From Enterobacterales bacterium CwR94 (GTDB lineage Bacteria; Pseudomonadota; Gammaproteobacteria; Enterobacterales; Enterobacteriaceae), in NCBI GenBank assembly GCA_002837195.1, contig KZ478061.1, positions 106,382 through 170,381 on the forward strand: a stretch of 64,000 nt of DNA. The letters are read 5' to 3'. Below are positions 16,761 to 25,211 of the stretch, in pieces (position 1 is the first letter of the stretch; each line of letters begins with the position of its first letter). The position numbers and the translations under genes were made by a program. Below the pieces are notes generated by a model. The model was not told the DNA's origin, did not search any database, and worked only from the letters and a program-made list of their open reading frames with translations.

Positions 16761-18134
16761 ATGCATTATCAAAGTTTAAATCCCGCGACAGGCCGGGTGC
16801 TGGAAAACTGGACACCTCATACGCCTGAAGAAATCGAACACGCGTTGCACAGCGCACACCAACTTTATCAATCCGCCTGGAGCAAGGGCGATCGCACGCC
16901 ACGTTTACAACTGCTTCGCGCTATTGCTGATCAGCTGGAGCAGAATCTGGAACCTCTGGCAACGGCAGCCAGTGAAGAAATGGGCAAACTGATTGCCGCC
17001 AGCCGGGGAGAAGTGCGTTTTTGCGCGGCCATCGCACGCTACTATGCCGACCACGCCGAGACCTTTCTCGCCCCCGTTTCATATCCCACGGATTTGGGTG
17101 AAGCCTGGCTTGAACATCACCCTATCGGCGTCATTATGGCCGTCGAGCCGTGGAACTTTCCTTACTATCAGCTTATTCGCGTACTGGCACCCAATCTGGC
17201 CGCGGGCAATCCCGTTATCTGTAAACACGCACAGATTGTTCCGCGCTGCGCGCATCTGTTTGCCCAGGTCGTTAAAGACGCGGGAGCGCCCGCTGGGGTG
17301 TGGAGCAACCTGTTTATCACCGCACAACAAGTGGCGACACTGATCGCCGATCCTCGCGTACAAGGTGCGGCACTGACAGGTTCAGAACGGGCTGGCAGTG
17401 CGATTGCCGAGCAGGCGGGCAAACATCTGAAGAAAACCACCCTGGAACTCGGTGGGAATGATGTTTTTGTGGTGCTGGATGATGCTGACTTACCGCGTGC
17501 GGCGCAAGAAGCGGCGGCAGCGCGTCTGAGCAATGCGGGACAGGTATGCACTGGCGCCAAACGATTCCTGATCCAGGAGGCTATTTACGATGATTTCCTG
17601 GCCCTGTTCCGAGAGGCAATGTCCCAGGCGGTGATGGGCAATCCGTTGGATGAAAAAACAACGCTCGGCCCGCTCTCATCAAAAGAGGCACTACAGCGCT
17701 TGCACGAACAAGTCGACGCTGCAGTGAAGCACGGGGCTACAGTGCTGTTGGGTGGAGCCCCTGTTGACGGTGAAGGATTCTTTTATCCCCCCACCATCTT
17801 GGCCGATATTGCGCTTGATAATCCTGCACGCCAACAAGAGTTCTTCGGCCCTGTCGCGCAGGTTTATCGCGTAAAAAGTGATAATGATGTTGTTGCACTG
17901 GCCAACGATTCGCCATATGGGTTGGGCGGTGCCATTTTCTCCAGCAACATTGAACGCGCGAAGCAATTAGCTTCACGTATTGAAGCCGGCATGGTGTTTA
18001 TTAATTCTGCTTCAGATACCGCACCAGAGCTGCCTTTTGGCGGCGTGAAACTATCCGGTTTTGGGCGTGAGTTATCCGATTTGGGCATCAAAGAGTTTGT
18101 TAATCAGAAGCTGGTTGTCGTGGCGAAAGGATAA
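16761..18134 (+). CDS. Succinate-semialdehyde dehydrogenase
   Basis: A 457-residue aldehyde dehydrogenase closest in motifs and length to E. coli Sad/YneI (462 aa), which oxidises succinate semialdehyde to succinate with NAD+. The NAD-binding EPWNFPYYQLIRV stretch, general base E229 (in LELGGND) and nucleophile C263 (in GQVCTGAKR) are present. The ATG at 16761 has GGGAGAG 6 nt upstream. It lies downstream of yccJ behind a strong terminator; in E. coli sad is elsewhere, with yneH. No gab genes lie near, so the source of its substrate is open. Substrate assignment is from family resemblance only. Confidence 0.85.
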   Translation: MHYQSLNPATGRVLENWTPHTPEEIEHALHSAHQLYQSAWSKGDRTPRLQLLRAIADQLEQNLEPLATAASEEMGKLIAASRGEVRFCAAIARYYADHAETFLAPVSYPTDLGEAWLEHHPIGVIMAVEPWNFPYYQLIRVLAPNLAAGNPVICKHAQIVPRCAHLFAQVVKDAGAPAGVWSNLFITAQQVATLIADPRVQGAALTGSERAGSAIAEQAGKHLKKTTLELGGNDVFVVLDDADLPRAAQEAAAARLSNAGQVCTGAKRFLIQEAIYDDFLALFREAMSQAVMGNPLDEKTTLGPLSSKEALQRLHEQVDAAVKHGATVLLGGAPVDGEGFFYPPTILADIALDNPARQQEFFGPVAQVYRVKSDNDVVALANDSPYGLGGAIFSSNIERAKQLASRIEAGMVFINSASDTAPELPFGGVKLSGFGRELSDLGIKEFVNQKLVVVAKG

Positions 18135-18158
18135 AAAAAGGGGCGATAAAATCGCCCC
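18133..18158 (-). terminator. agp terminator
   Basis: On the minus strand GGGGCGAT-TTT-ATCGCCCC is followed by seven T; perfect 8-bp stem, 8 bp after the agp stop. Confidence 0.9.
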
Positions 18159-18165
18159 CACTGGA

Positions 18166-19839
18166 TTACTGCGCTGCGGGTTTTGCCGCAGCCGGTTCAG
18201 AAGCTGATGGCTGCGCAGCTTTCTTCTCTTCAGCCGCCTTCTCTGCTGCGGCCTTTTTCTCTGCCGCGGCCTTTTTCTCTGCCGCGGCTTTTTCTTCCGC
18301 TGCCTTTTTCTCTGCGACAGCCTGTTCTGCCGCTTCCTTATCGGCCGCCGCCTGATCTTTCTTGGCTTGCTCAGCAGACGCTTTTGCCTGCGCATCGGCT
18401 TCTGCCGCAATGCGGTCAGCTTCTGCCTTCTCTTTTGCTGCTTTCTCTGCAGCAATACGGTCGGCTTCAGCTTTTTCTGCGGCGGCTTTCGCCTGAGCGG
18501 CTGCCGTGTTGTTTTGCGCGACCTTGTCCTGCGCGGCACTGACCATTGCAGCCGCTGAGTCGGCATCCGGCGCTACTTTTGCCTGCAACTGCTTACCTTG
18601 CAGCGCGGTATTTAACACCGTTTTGAATTGTTCCCAATCACAGAAACCCTTCGCATCAACCTGACACCCTTCAAGAGAGAGTGCGACGCGTTGCGGTGGT
18701 GTTTTTAGCGACAGCGGTGTCGCGTTACGTAGCTGTTCGGATGTTTGATAAACATACTCAATTTTGAGTAAGTCTTTATTATTTTTCGTGTCATGCCAGC
18801 GCTGGAAAACGATCTGTCCACCGATAGGGGTTTTCTCGAACTGCCCAGGCAAGGTATAAGGGGTAAATTTCAATGCACTCAACAAAGAGGCAATATTGGA
18901 ATCATGCCCAACCATTAAGGTCACTTTCGGGGCATTGGCCGGGTCCTGATCGATAAGCTCACTGCGGATATAATCAATTAACGGTGCAGCAACATTGCTG
19001 GCAACCTCACTCGAGGTAAACAGTGCATCCTGATAACCGTTTTTAATTTGTGACAGTTGCTTCCACTGCTCATCGGTTTTAATTTGACCCCAGGCCACCT
19101 GGTCGCTTGGGAATCCTTCATAATATTGCAGTGTAAACGCATCAACCAATGCGTTGCCCGTCCGCAACGGACCGCTTACGCCCGGCTCAGCGCCGTTTTT
19201 CGCGCTAAAGGTATTTTGAGCGTTACCTTCCAGTACGCACTGTTTTTTACCTTTACAGGCTGGCGCATTTTTATAATCCACCAGCTTGTCCAGTTGCTGA
19301 AAAGCTGCTTTTAAATCTTGTTTATCTGATGCCGCTTTCATTGCCGCGACGGCTTGTTGCTGGAAAGCATCTGTGCTGTTGGTGATAACCGGATTAAAGA
19401 TGGGATCCATCGTGCCCATCGCATCCTGGTGTGTTACGGGAATATCACACCCTGGGAAGGCTCCAGTCACAAAATATTGCGCCGTCGCCACCGTGCGCTG
19501 CAGGCTGTTAGCGTAGGCAAATATGCGGCTTGGGTCTGGGCAAGCTGATTTATCGACCAGTCCCTGCTCATCAAGCCAGGCGCGGGTGTAGTTGCCCATA
19601 TACACTTCCAGAATACCGCCTTTGATGGTCAATTCACCGCCAGGTACCTGCCACTCAGGCCAACTTTTTTTAGTCGCCTGTTCCAACACGCTGCCATTAT
19701 TCGCCAGGGGCGCACGCAGATTATGACGACTGAACATCAATACCTGCTCAAGTTGGTAATCGCCATTCGCGGCAAGGGCCACGCCGCTAGCAGGTAGCAA
19801 AGTGAGGAGTGAGAGCGCGCAAACCGTAAACTTTTTCAT
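18166..19839 (-). CDS. agp: Glucose-1-phosphatase with Ala/Lys/Glu-rich tail
   Basis: A periplasmic histidine acid phosphatase: signal peptide 1-24 (ALAANGD cleavage region), catalytic [13 protein letters not shown] with H39, proton donor in [13 protein letters not shown], and many stretches shared with E. coli Agp ([25 protein letters not shown]). It hydrolyses glucose-1-phosphate and may act on inositol phosphates. E. coli Agp has 413 residues; this one has 557. Residues about 415-557 form an extra segment of Ala, Lys, Glu and Asp with near repeats ([11 protein letters not shown] twice, EKKAA many times), resembling the long helix of TolA domain II, and ending in a Pro/Ala-rich stretch. The start at 19839 gives the normal signal peptide. 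The gene stands alone with its own terminator. Confidence 0.9.
   Translation of the reverse strand: MKKFTVCALSLLTLLPASGVALAANGDYQLEQVLMFSRHNLRAPLANNGSVLEQATKKSWPEWQVPGGELTIKGGILEVYMGNYTRAWLDEQGLVDKSACPDPSRIFAYANSLQRTVATAQYFVTGAFPGCDIPVTHQDAMGTMDPIFNPVITNSTDAFQQQAVAAMKAASDKQDLKAAFQQLDKLVDYKNAPACKGKKQCVLEGNAQNTFSAKNGAEPGVSGPLRTGNALVDAFTLQYYEGFPSDQVAWGQIKTDEQWKQLSQIKNGYQDALFTSSEVASNVAAPLIDYIRSELIDQDPANAPKVTLMVGHDSNIASLLSALKFTPYTLPGQFEKTPIGGQIVFQRWHDTKNNKDLLKIEYVYQTSEQLRNATPLSLKTPPQRVALSLEGCQVDAKGFCDWEQFKTVLNTALQGKQLQAKVAPDADSAAAMVSAAQDKVAQNNTAAAQAKAAAEKAEADRIAAEKAAKEKAEADRIAAEADAQAKASAEQAKKDQAAADKEAAEQAVAEKKAAEEKAAAEKKAAAEKKAAAEKAAEEKKAAQPSASEPAAAKPAAQ
18200..18510. repeat. Degenerate repeats encoding the Agp tail
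   Basis: Units of about 18 bp (GCCTTTTTCTCTGCCGCG and variants) recur tandemly on the plus strand at 18238-18330, with longer-spaced related units to 18510. They encode the Lys/Ala/Glu-rich tail of Agp in the minus direction and could change in number by slippage. Confidence 0.75.
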
Positions 19840-20045
19840 TCGCCTGTTCCATTGAGTGTTCATAACCGATGCCTGATAACGCCTCATTGCGTCTCATGAC
19901 AGGCATCTCTGATGCGGAAGCTGTGTAGGGAATGATAGCAGACAGACTACCGAGGTTAAGTAGCATTAGCTGATTGAAAAGCAAAAATTTATGACAGACG
20001 CGGCAAAACGCAAACAATCGAATTGGGGAATAAAGCGTGTAAAGC

Positions 20046-20070
20046 AAAACGGGCCAGCTTTCGCTGACCC
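20046..20070 (-). terminator. serT terminator
   Basis: On the minus strand GGGTCAGC-GAAA-GCTGGCCC followed by GTTTTGCTTT, 12 bp after the tRNA-Ser; one mismatch in the stem. Confidence 0.8.
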
Positions 20071-20081
20071 GTTGAATTTAG

Positions 20082-20171
20082 TGGCGGAGGAGGAGAGATT
20101 CGAACTCTCGGATGGTTTCCCATCGGCGGTTTTCAAGACCGCTGCCTTAAGCCGCTCGGCCACCCCTCCGC
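20082..20171 (-). tRNA. serT: tRNA-Ser(UGA)
   Basis: A 90-nt class II tRNA beginning GCGGAGGGGTGGCCGAGCGG, with anticodon TGA in GCGGTCTTGAAAACCGC, a long variable arm, a TTCGAATCTC T-arm and encoded CCA. It stands divergent from yccA, as in E. coli. Confidence 0.97.
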
Positions 20172-20387
20172 AATGAGGCGAACTATAAACACCCTCCCCG
20201 GGGTTGTAAAGCATCAATCTGTTTAAGTGCTGAAAAAACCAGCAAAGAGAGATTGATTGCCTTTATTCTCACCAATTTGAGTATTTCACCAGCAATTTGT
20301 TTGGGTAAAGAAGGGTAAAACGCCTTTAAAGTCAGTCAGTCACTTCGTATGCTGCTTTTTATTTGTGACTCACAAAGAGGCGCTATT

Positions 20388-21044
20388 ATGGATCGCATTG
20401 TTACCTCCTCCAGCCAGACTTCACTGCTTAGTACGCATCGCGTGCTGCGTAACACCTATTTCTTACTTGGCCTCACACTGGCTTTTTCAGCCGTTACCGC
20501 CACCTTGAGTACCGTATATGCCCTGCCTTCTCCGGGACTGATCCTGATGTTGGTTGGCTTTTACGGTCTGATGTTCCTGACCCACCGTTTGGCTAACAGC
20601 CCAATGGGCATCCTGGCGGCGTTCGCCTTTACAGGCTTCCTTGGTTACTGCCTGGGCCCGATTCTGAACAGCTATCTCTCTGCGGGCATGGGTGATGTCA
20701 TTGGTATGGCACTGGCCGGCACCGCGATCACTTTCTTTAGCTGTTCTGCCTATGTGCTGACCACCCGTAAAGACATGTCTTTCCTGGGCGGGATGATGAT
20801 GGCCGGTTTCGTTGTATTACTGGTTGCCGTGATCGCCAACATCTTCTTGCAGATGCCGGCGCTGCACCTGGCTATCAGCGTTCTGTTTATTTTGTTCTCC
20901 TCTGCTGCCATTCTTTGGGAAACCAGCAATATCATTCACGGTGGAGAAACAAACTACATTCGCGCCACCGTGAGCTTGTATGTTTCTATCTACAATATCT
21001 TCATCAGCCTGCTCAGCCTGTTAGGCTTTGCCCGCAACGATTAA
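20388..21044 (+). CDS. yccA: Modulator of FtsH protease YccA
   Basis: A 218-residue inner-membrane protein of the BAX-inhibitor-1 family with seven predicted membrane segments; E. coli YccA has 219. YccA interacts with the FtsH-HflKC complex and is a substrate and modulator of it. The N-terminal cytoplasmic segment [20 protein letters not shown] and the closing [10 protein letters not shown] are conserved. The ATG at 20388 has AGAGG 7 nt upstream. A strong terminator follows. Confidence 0.95.
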   Translation: MDRIVTSSSQTSLLSTHRVLRNTYFLLGLTLAFSAVTATLSTVYALPSPGLILMLVGFYGLMFLTHRLANSPMGILAAFAFTGFLGYCLGPILNSYLSAGMGDVIGMALAGTAITFFSCSAYVLTTRKDMSFLGGMMMAGFVVLLVAVIANIFLQMPALHLAISVLFILFSSAAILWETSNIIHGGETNYIRATVSLYVSIYNIFISLLSLLGFARND

Positions 21045-21070
21045 TCGTAGCGCTAAACACTTGCTTCCAA

Positions 21071-21096
21071 GCCCCGCACTGCGGGGCTTTATTTTT
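21071..21096 (+). terminator. yccA terminator
   Basis: GCCCCGC-ACT-GCGGGGC followed by TTTATTTTT. Confidence 0.92.
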
Positions 21097-21152
21097 GTGC
21101 GCAATAATCTTTGCTACACTGTCGCGCGAAAAGTTTAAATGAGAGGTATGCA

Positions 21153-21479
21153 GTGGTAGTGAATGGCAACGTCATCGAACGCGATGCGCAAGGATATTTA
21201 AAACACATTAGCGACTGGGATGAAGCCCTGGCCCTGATGCTCGCGGCTGAAGAAAGTATTGAGATGACTGATGCGCATTGGGAAGTCGTGCATTTTGTTC
21301 GCCATTTTTATCAGCAATTTAATACCTCTCCTGCGGTGCGCATGTTGGTTAAAGCGATGGCGCAAAAATATGGTGAAGAGAAAGGCAATAGCCGTTATCT
21401 GTTTCGTCTGTTTCCTAAAGGGCCTGCAAAGCAAGCCACCAAAATTGCCGGGCTGCCTAAACCCGCGAAGTGTCTGTAA
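21153..21479 (+). CDS. tusE: tRNA 2-thiouridine sulfur carrier TusE
   Basis: TusE takes sulfur from TusBCD and passes it to MnmA for 2-thiouridine at the wobble base of some tRNAs. It belongs to the DsrC family. The 108-residue product has [40 protein letters not shown] and the C-terminal Cys in KPAKCL, the sulfur-carrying residue. GTG at 21153 is chosen because GAGAGG lies 6 nt upstream and the length equals the E. coli protein (109 aa). Its stop directly abuts the stop of the convergent acyP. Confidence 0.95.
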   Translation: MVVNGNVIERDAQGYLKHISDWDEALALMLAAEESIEMTDAHWEVVHFVRHFYQQFNTSPAVRMLVKAMAQKYGEEKGNSRYLFRLFPKGPAKQATKIAGLPKPAKCL

Positions 21480-21758
21480 TTACTGAATCGTGAAGCCTTC
21501 AGGCACCAGGCCTGTGGCTGACGGTTCACTCCTGACCTGCTCTACCCGTGCAGAAGTGGGTCCCCCTTTTTTAAGCCAGCCGAGCAACGCATCAATCTGC
21601 ACCTGATCGCCTGCGGCTAAGATTTCTACGCTGCCATCATCCAAATTACGCGCATATCCCCGCAGCCCCAGCTCACGCGCTTTTTTTTGGGTGCTGTAGC
21701 GAAATCCGACGCCTTGCACAATTCCATATACCCAGATTTTCATGGTGGTAGCTGACAT
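21480..21758 (-). CDS. acyP: Acylphosphatase
   Basis: A 92-residue enzyme that hydrolyses acyl phosphates such as carbamoyl phosphate. The signature GIVQGVGFRYSTQ with the catalytic Arg and NLDDGSVEI with the catalytic Asn are both present. Length equals E. coli YccX. The ATG at 21758 has GGGGAGG just upstream. It converges on tusE with no intergenic base and is divergent from rlmI. Confidence 0.96.
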   Translation of the reverse strand: MSATTMKIWVYGIVQGVGFRYSTQKKARELGLRGYARNLDDGSVEILAAGDQVQIDALLGWLKKGGPTSARVEQVRSEPSATGLVPEGFTIQ

Positions 21759-21846
21759 ATACCTCCCCTTTTCACGCGGTTGATTGCATTTTCGGGTGAG
21801 TCACCCGACAATGGCGCCCATATTTTCTTAATAAAGCATAGCAAAG

Positions 21847-23037
21847 ATGACCGTACGTTTAATCCTCGCCAAAGGGCGTGAAAAGTCCCTGCTCCGCCGC
21901 CATCCCTGGGTTTTCTCGGGCGCAGTTGCGCGAATGGAAGGAAAAGCCCAGCGTGGTGAAACCATTGATATCGTTGATAACCAGGGAAAATGGTTGGCCC
22001 GTGGCGCGTACTCTCCTGACTCCCAAATTCGCGCTCGTGTTTGGAGCTGGCAACCGGATGAAGCCATTGACATCCCGTTCTTTGTTCAGCGATTGCAGGC
22101 AGCTCAAAAACTGCGAGACTGGCTGGCCGAGCGTGACAATCTTGATAGCTATCGTTTGATTGCGGGTGAGTCAGACGGCCTTCCTGGCGTGACGATTGAT
22201 CGCTTTGGTTCCTATCTGGTGCTGCAGTTGCTCTCGGCAGGTGCTGAATACCAGCGCGCGCCCATTATTACGGCCCTGCAGCAGTGCTATCCCGACTGCG
22301 CAATTTACGACCGCTCTGACGTTGCCGTCCGCAAAAAAGAGGGGCTCCCGCTCACGCAGGGTGTCGTTCTGGGTGAAACGCCTCCTGCCTTGTTGCCTAT
22401 AACAGAGCACGGTATGAAATTGCTGGTTGATATCCAGGCCGGGCACAAAACGGGTTATTACCTTGATCAACGAGACAGTCGCCTTGCTACGCGCCGCTAT
22501 GCGACAGGCAAACGCGTACTGAACTGCTTCTCGTACACCGGCGGATTTGCGGTTTCTGCTTTAATGGGCGGTTGTACTCAGGTAACCAGTGTTGATATCT
22601 CTCAGGATGCGCTGGATGTTGCGCGTAAAAATGTTGAACTCAATGGTTTAGATCTGAGCAAAGCGGAGTTTCTGCGTGCCGACGTGTTCAAATTGCTGCG
22701 TCAATACCGCGATGAGGGTGAAAAATTCGATGTCATCGTGATGGATCCGCCAAAATTTGTCGAAAATAAAGCACAGCTTACCGGCGCATGCCGCGGGTAC
22801 AAAGACATCAATATGCTTGCCATGCAGTTGCTAAACCCAGGCGGCATGCTGCTGACTTTCTCCTGCTCCGGATTAATGGCTATTGATTTATTTCAAAAAA
22901 TTATCGCCGATGCCGCCGTAGATGCGCATCGTGATGTACAATTTATAGAACAGTTTCGTCAGGCTGCTGACCATCCTGTGATTGCCAGCTATCCAGAAGG
23001 CCTGTATTTAAAAGGTTTTGCCTGTCGCGTGCTGTGA
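21847..23037 (+). CDS. rlmI: 23S rRNA m5C1962 methyltransferase RlmI
   Basis: A 396-residue SAM-dependent enzyme that methylates C1962 of 23S rRNA; the length equals E. coli RlmI. An N-terminal PUA domain (about 1-75) leads to a central segment and a Rossmann methyltransferase domain with the SAM loop [15 protein letters not shown], the VMDPPKF motif and the catalytic Cys in TFSCSGLM. hspQ follows after a stem-loop. Confidence 0.96.
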   Translation: MTVRLILAKGREKSLLRRHPWVFSGAVARMEGKAQRGETIDIVDNQGKWLARGAYSPDSQIRARVWSWQPDEAIDIPFFVQRLQAAQKLRDWLAERDNLDSYRLIAGESDGLPGVTIDRFGSYLVLQLLSAGAEYQRAPIITALQQCYPDCAIYDRSDVAVRKKEGLPLTQGVVLGETPPALLPITEHGMKLLVDIQAGHKTGYYLDQRDSRLATRRYATGKRVLNCFSYTGGFAVSALMGGCTQVTSVDISQDALDVARKNVELNGLDLSKAEFLRADVFKLLRQYRDEGEKFDVIVMDPPKFVENKAQLTGACRGYKDINMLAMQLLNPGGMLLTFSCSGLMAIDLFQKIIADAAVDAHRDVQFIEQFRQAADHPVIASYPEGLYLKGFACRVL

Positions 23038-23051
23038 CTTGAAAGCTCTGC

Positions 23052-23077
23052 CACTGTCTCCATATCAGGAGACAGTG
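23052..23077 (+). other. Perfect stem-loop between rlmI and hspQ
   Basis: CACTGTCTCC-ATATCA-GGAGACAGTG is a perfect 10-bp hairpin. No clean T run follows, so it may be a weak terminator, an mRNA-end stabiliser or a leader element of hspQ, whose ATG is 22 bp further on. Confidence 0.65.
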
Positions 23078-23099
23078 CAATGTTTTACAGGAGGTCACC

Positions 23100-23417
23100 A
23101 TGATTGCCAGCAAATTTGGTATTGGTCAGCAAGTCAGACACAAGTTATTGGGTTTTTTAGGCGTCATCGTTGATGTTGATCCTGAATATTCTCTTGACGA
23201 ACATGACACTGACCAGGTTGCAGACGATAAAGCACTACGCGATGCCCCCTGGTATCACGTTGTGACAGAAGATGAAGAAGGTGAACCTGTTCATACGTAT
23301 CTGGCGGAAGCACAGATTGACAGCGAAAATGATAGCGAGCACCCGGAACAACCGTCCTTAGATGAATTGGCGGCATCAATCCGCCAGCAACTCATGGCGC
23401 CTCGCCTGCGCCACTAG
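23100..23417 (+). CDS. hspQ: Heat shock protein HspQ
   Basis: A 105-residue hemimethylated-DNA-binding-type (YccV) protein, the same length as E. coli HspQ, with [20 protein letters not shown] at the start and the [21 protein letters not shown] motif. In E. coli it binds hemimethylated oriC DNA, affects DnaA levels, and acts as a specificity factor for the Lon protease. AGGAGG lies 6 nt upstream of the ATG. No clear sigma-32 promoter was identified by eye. Confidence 0.95.
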   Translation: MIASKFGIGQQVRHKLLGFLGVIVDVDPEYSLDEHDTDQVADDKALRDAPWYHVVTEDEEGEPVHTYLAEAQIDSENDSEHPEQPSLDELAASIRQQLMAPRLRH

Positions 23418-23436
23418 TCCCGTCCCGCGAACCCGG

Positions 23437-23853
23437 TTACTTTTGTAATCCCAGGCGCGGGATTTCAATTTTGGGGCAACGATCCATTACAACCTGCATA
23501 CCTGCATTTTTGGCCAAAACTGCGGCTTGTTCATTGATCACACCTAACTGCAACCAAAGGGTTTTAGCCCCTATCCCAATGGCCTCTTGAGCCACTTCCC
23601 ATGCCGCATCGCTGTTGCGAAATACATCTACCATGTCCACCTGACCTGGAATATCCGCCAATGTGGTATAGCCTGTTTGTCCAAGCAGTGTTTTACCGCC
23701 CTTTAATTTGGGGGTGACAGGAATCACGTTATATCCCTGCTCCAACAGATACTTCATAACCTGATAACTTGCTCTCTCCGGCTTATCACTGGCTCCCACC
23801 AGCGCAATCGTCTGTGTTCCTGTAAGGACATCCTTAATAAATTGATCGTTCAT
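23437..23853 (-). CDS. yccU: CoA-binding protein YccU
   Basis: A 138-residue Rossmann-fold protein of the CoA-binding family, one residue longer than E. coli YccU. The family features TIALVGASDKPERASYQVMK, GYNVIPVTP and IGAKTLWLQLGVINE are present. CoA binding is inferred from the fold; its role is unknown. It converges on hspQ. Confidence 0.93.
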   Translation of the reverse strand: MNDQFIKDVLTGTQTIALVGASDKPERASYQVMKYLLEQGYNVIPVTPKLKGGKTLLGQTGYTTLADIPGQVDMVDVFRNSDAAWEVAQEAIGIGAKTLWLQLGVINEQAAVLAKNAGMQVVMDRCPKIEIPRLGLQK

Positions 23854-24035
23854 CGCGTACTCCTCTGATTAGTCATTCTATTCTATGTCAGACGCATTTT
23901 TTTCGGCATCAACCGCCGTCAAACTTGGATAATTATGAGATACCGCACAAATAAATATGTTCAAATGTAACTAATCTGCCATACTGAAAGACTTTGATAC
24001 ATTCAACTCTTTCGCGTTTATCCTTTGGAGAAACC

Positions 24036-24674
24036 ATGAAATTTCGTCTGCTCATTGCAGGTTTGTTGTCCCTGTTGATGACGCTTAACGCCTGGTCGGG
24101 GACGCTCAAACTGAGTCCCGAAATTGATGTATTGGTGTTAGATGGGCGCAAAATTTCCGGCTCGTTGTTAAAAGGGGCTGAAGGTTTAGAACTGGAAAAA
24201 GGCGAACACCAAGTGCTGTTTCGCGTAGAAAAAACATTAATGCGCGGCAAACAGTCGGTGAAATATGTTTCCGTTCCACTTATCGTCTCCTTCAGCTCGC
24301 AAACGAAGAGCATCTCTATCCAACTCCCGCCCATGACCACCCTGCGCGAAGGTCATCAATTTGACCGCACACCGCAGTTTCAGTTACTGGACGAGCACGG
24401 TAATGAAATAACCAGCCGCCGCGATACCTTACATCATGCCCCAGGCAGTGATATTGAGCAGGCAATGGTTGCGTATAATCGCAACGGCAGAGCCGCTTCT
24501 GTTCCGCGTTTTGCAAAACCAGAATCGCCAGGTCAAATCCAGCAGAAGCAGGGTGTGAAACTGGTGAGTCGTCGCAATGACGATAATCCGTCGCTGTCGC
24601 GTTGGATTTATCAGGTTGATAATGCTACACGTGAACAATTGGCCCGCTTAAAACGCGTGCTGCGTAACAGTTGA
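24036..24674 (+). CDS. yccT: Secreted DUF2057 protein YccT (CsgI)
   Basis: A 212-residue secreted protein of the DUF2057 family with a signal peptide (1-22, MTLNAWSG). The VLVLDGRKISGSLLKGAEGLE and HQVLFRVEKTL stretches match the family. In E. coli the orthologue (CsgI) inhibits assembly of curli by acting on CsgA. The ATG at 24036 has TTTGGAG 6 nt upstream. It is slightly shorter than E. coli YccT (220 aa). No csg genes lie in the window. It is followed by mgsA on the same strand. Confidence 0.88.
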   Translation: MKFRLLIAGLLSLLMTLNAWSGTLKLSPEIDVLVLDGRKISGSLLKGAEGLELEKGEHQVLFRVEKTLMRGKQSVKYVSVPLIVSFSSQTKSISIQLPPMTTLREGHQFDRTPQFQLLDEHGNEITSRRDTLHHAPGSDIEQAMVAYNRNGRAASVPRFAKPESPGQIQQKQGVKLVSRRNDDNPSLSRWIYQVDNATREQLARLKRVLRNS

Positions 24675-24749
24675 ATTCCCGCCAGGCTCAGGGCTACACT
24701 CAGGTCAGTTTTTTCTGTTGTTTCACAGATTTAATAACCAGGATCCCCT

Positions 24750-25211
24750 ATGCAGCAAACAACTCGCCAATTGCCCGCTCGAAAGCACATTGCGTTGGTC
24801 GCACACGATCACTGTAAATCATCATTGTTGAATTGGGTCGAAACGCATCATGCCGTCTTGTCGCAACACTCTCTGTCAGCGACAGGCACTACCGGTAATT
24901 TGATTCAACGCACGACAGGCCTGCACGTTAATGCAATGCTTAGCGGCCCAATGGGCGGGGATCAGCAGGTGGGCGCCCTGATTTCTGAAGGAAAAATTGA
25001 TGTCCTGATTTTCTTTTGGGATCCTCTCAATGCCGTCCCACACGATCCCGATGTCAAAGCCTTATTGCGATTGGCAACGGTATGGAACATCCCTGTTGCA
25101 ACCAATCGTGCGACCGCAGATTTTATCATTCACTCCCCCTTATTTGCGGGCGAGGTCACCGTCTCTATTCCTGATTATCAACGCTACCTGCAGGATCGTT
25201 TGCAAGCCTGA
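24750..25211 (+). CDS. mgsA: Methylglyoxal synthase
   Basis: A 153-residue enzyme converting dihydroxyacetone phosphate to methylglyoxal and phosphate, a bypass when sugar phosphates build up. The phosphate-binding stretch [31 protein letters not shown] and the catalytic Asp in [20 protein letters not shown] are present. E. coli MgsA has 152 residues. Its stop directly abuts that of helD on the other strand. Confidence 0.96.
   Translation: MQQTTRQLPARKHIALVAHDHCKSSLLNWVETHHAVLSQHSLSATGTTGNLIQRTTGLHVNAMLSGPMGGDQQVGALISEGKIDVLIFFWDPLNAVPHDPDVKALLRLATVWNIPVATNRATADFIIHSPLFAGEVTVSIPDYQRYLQDRLQA

Noticed and set aside
18200-18510. Repeats considered as a CRISPR-like array
   Set aside because: They are short tandem units without spacers and are fully explained by coding for the Agp tail.
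18072-18566. 164-codon frame rich in Arg, Lys and Gln
   Set aside because: It is an alternative frame of the repetitive agp tail; the composition comes from the repeats.
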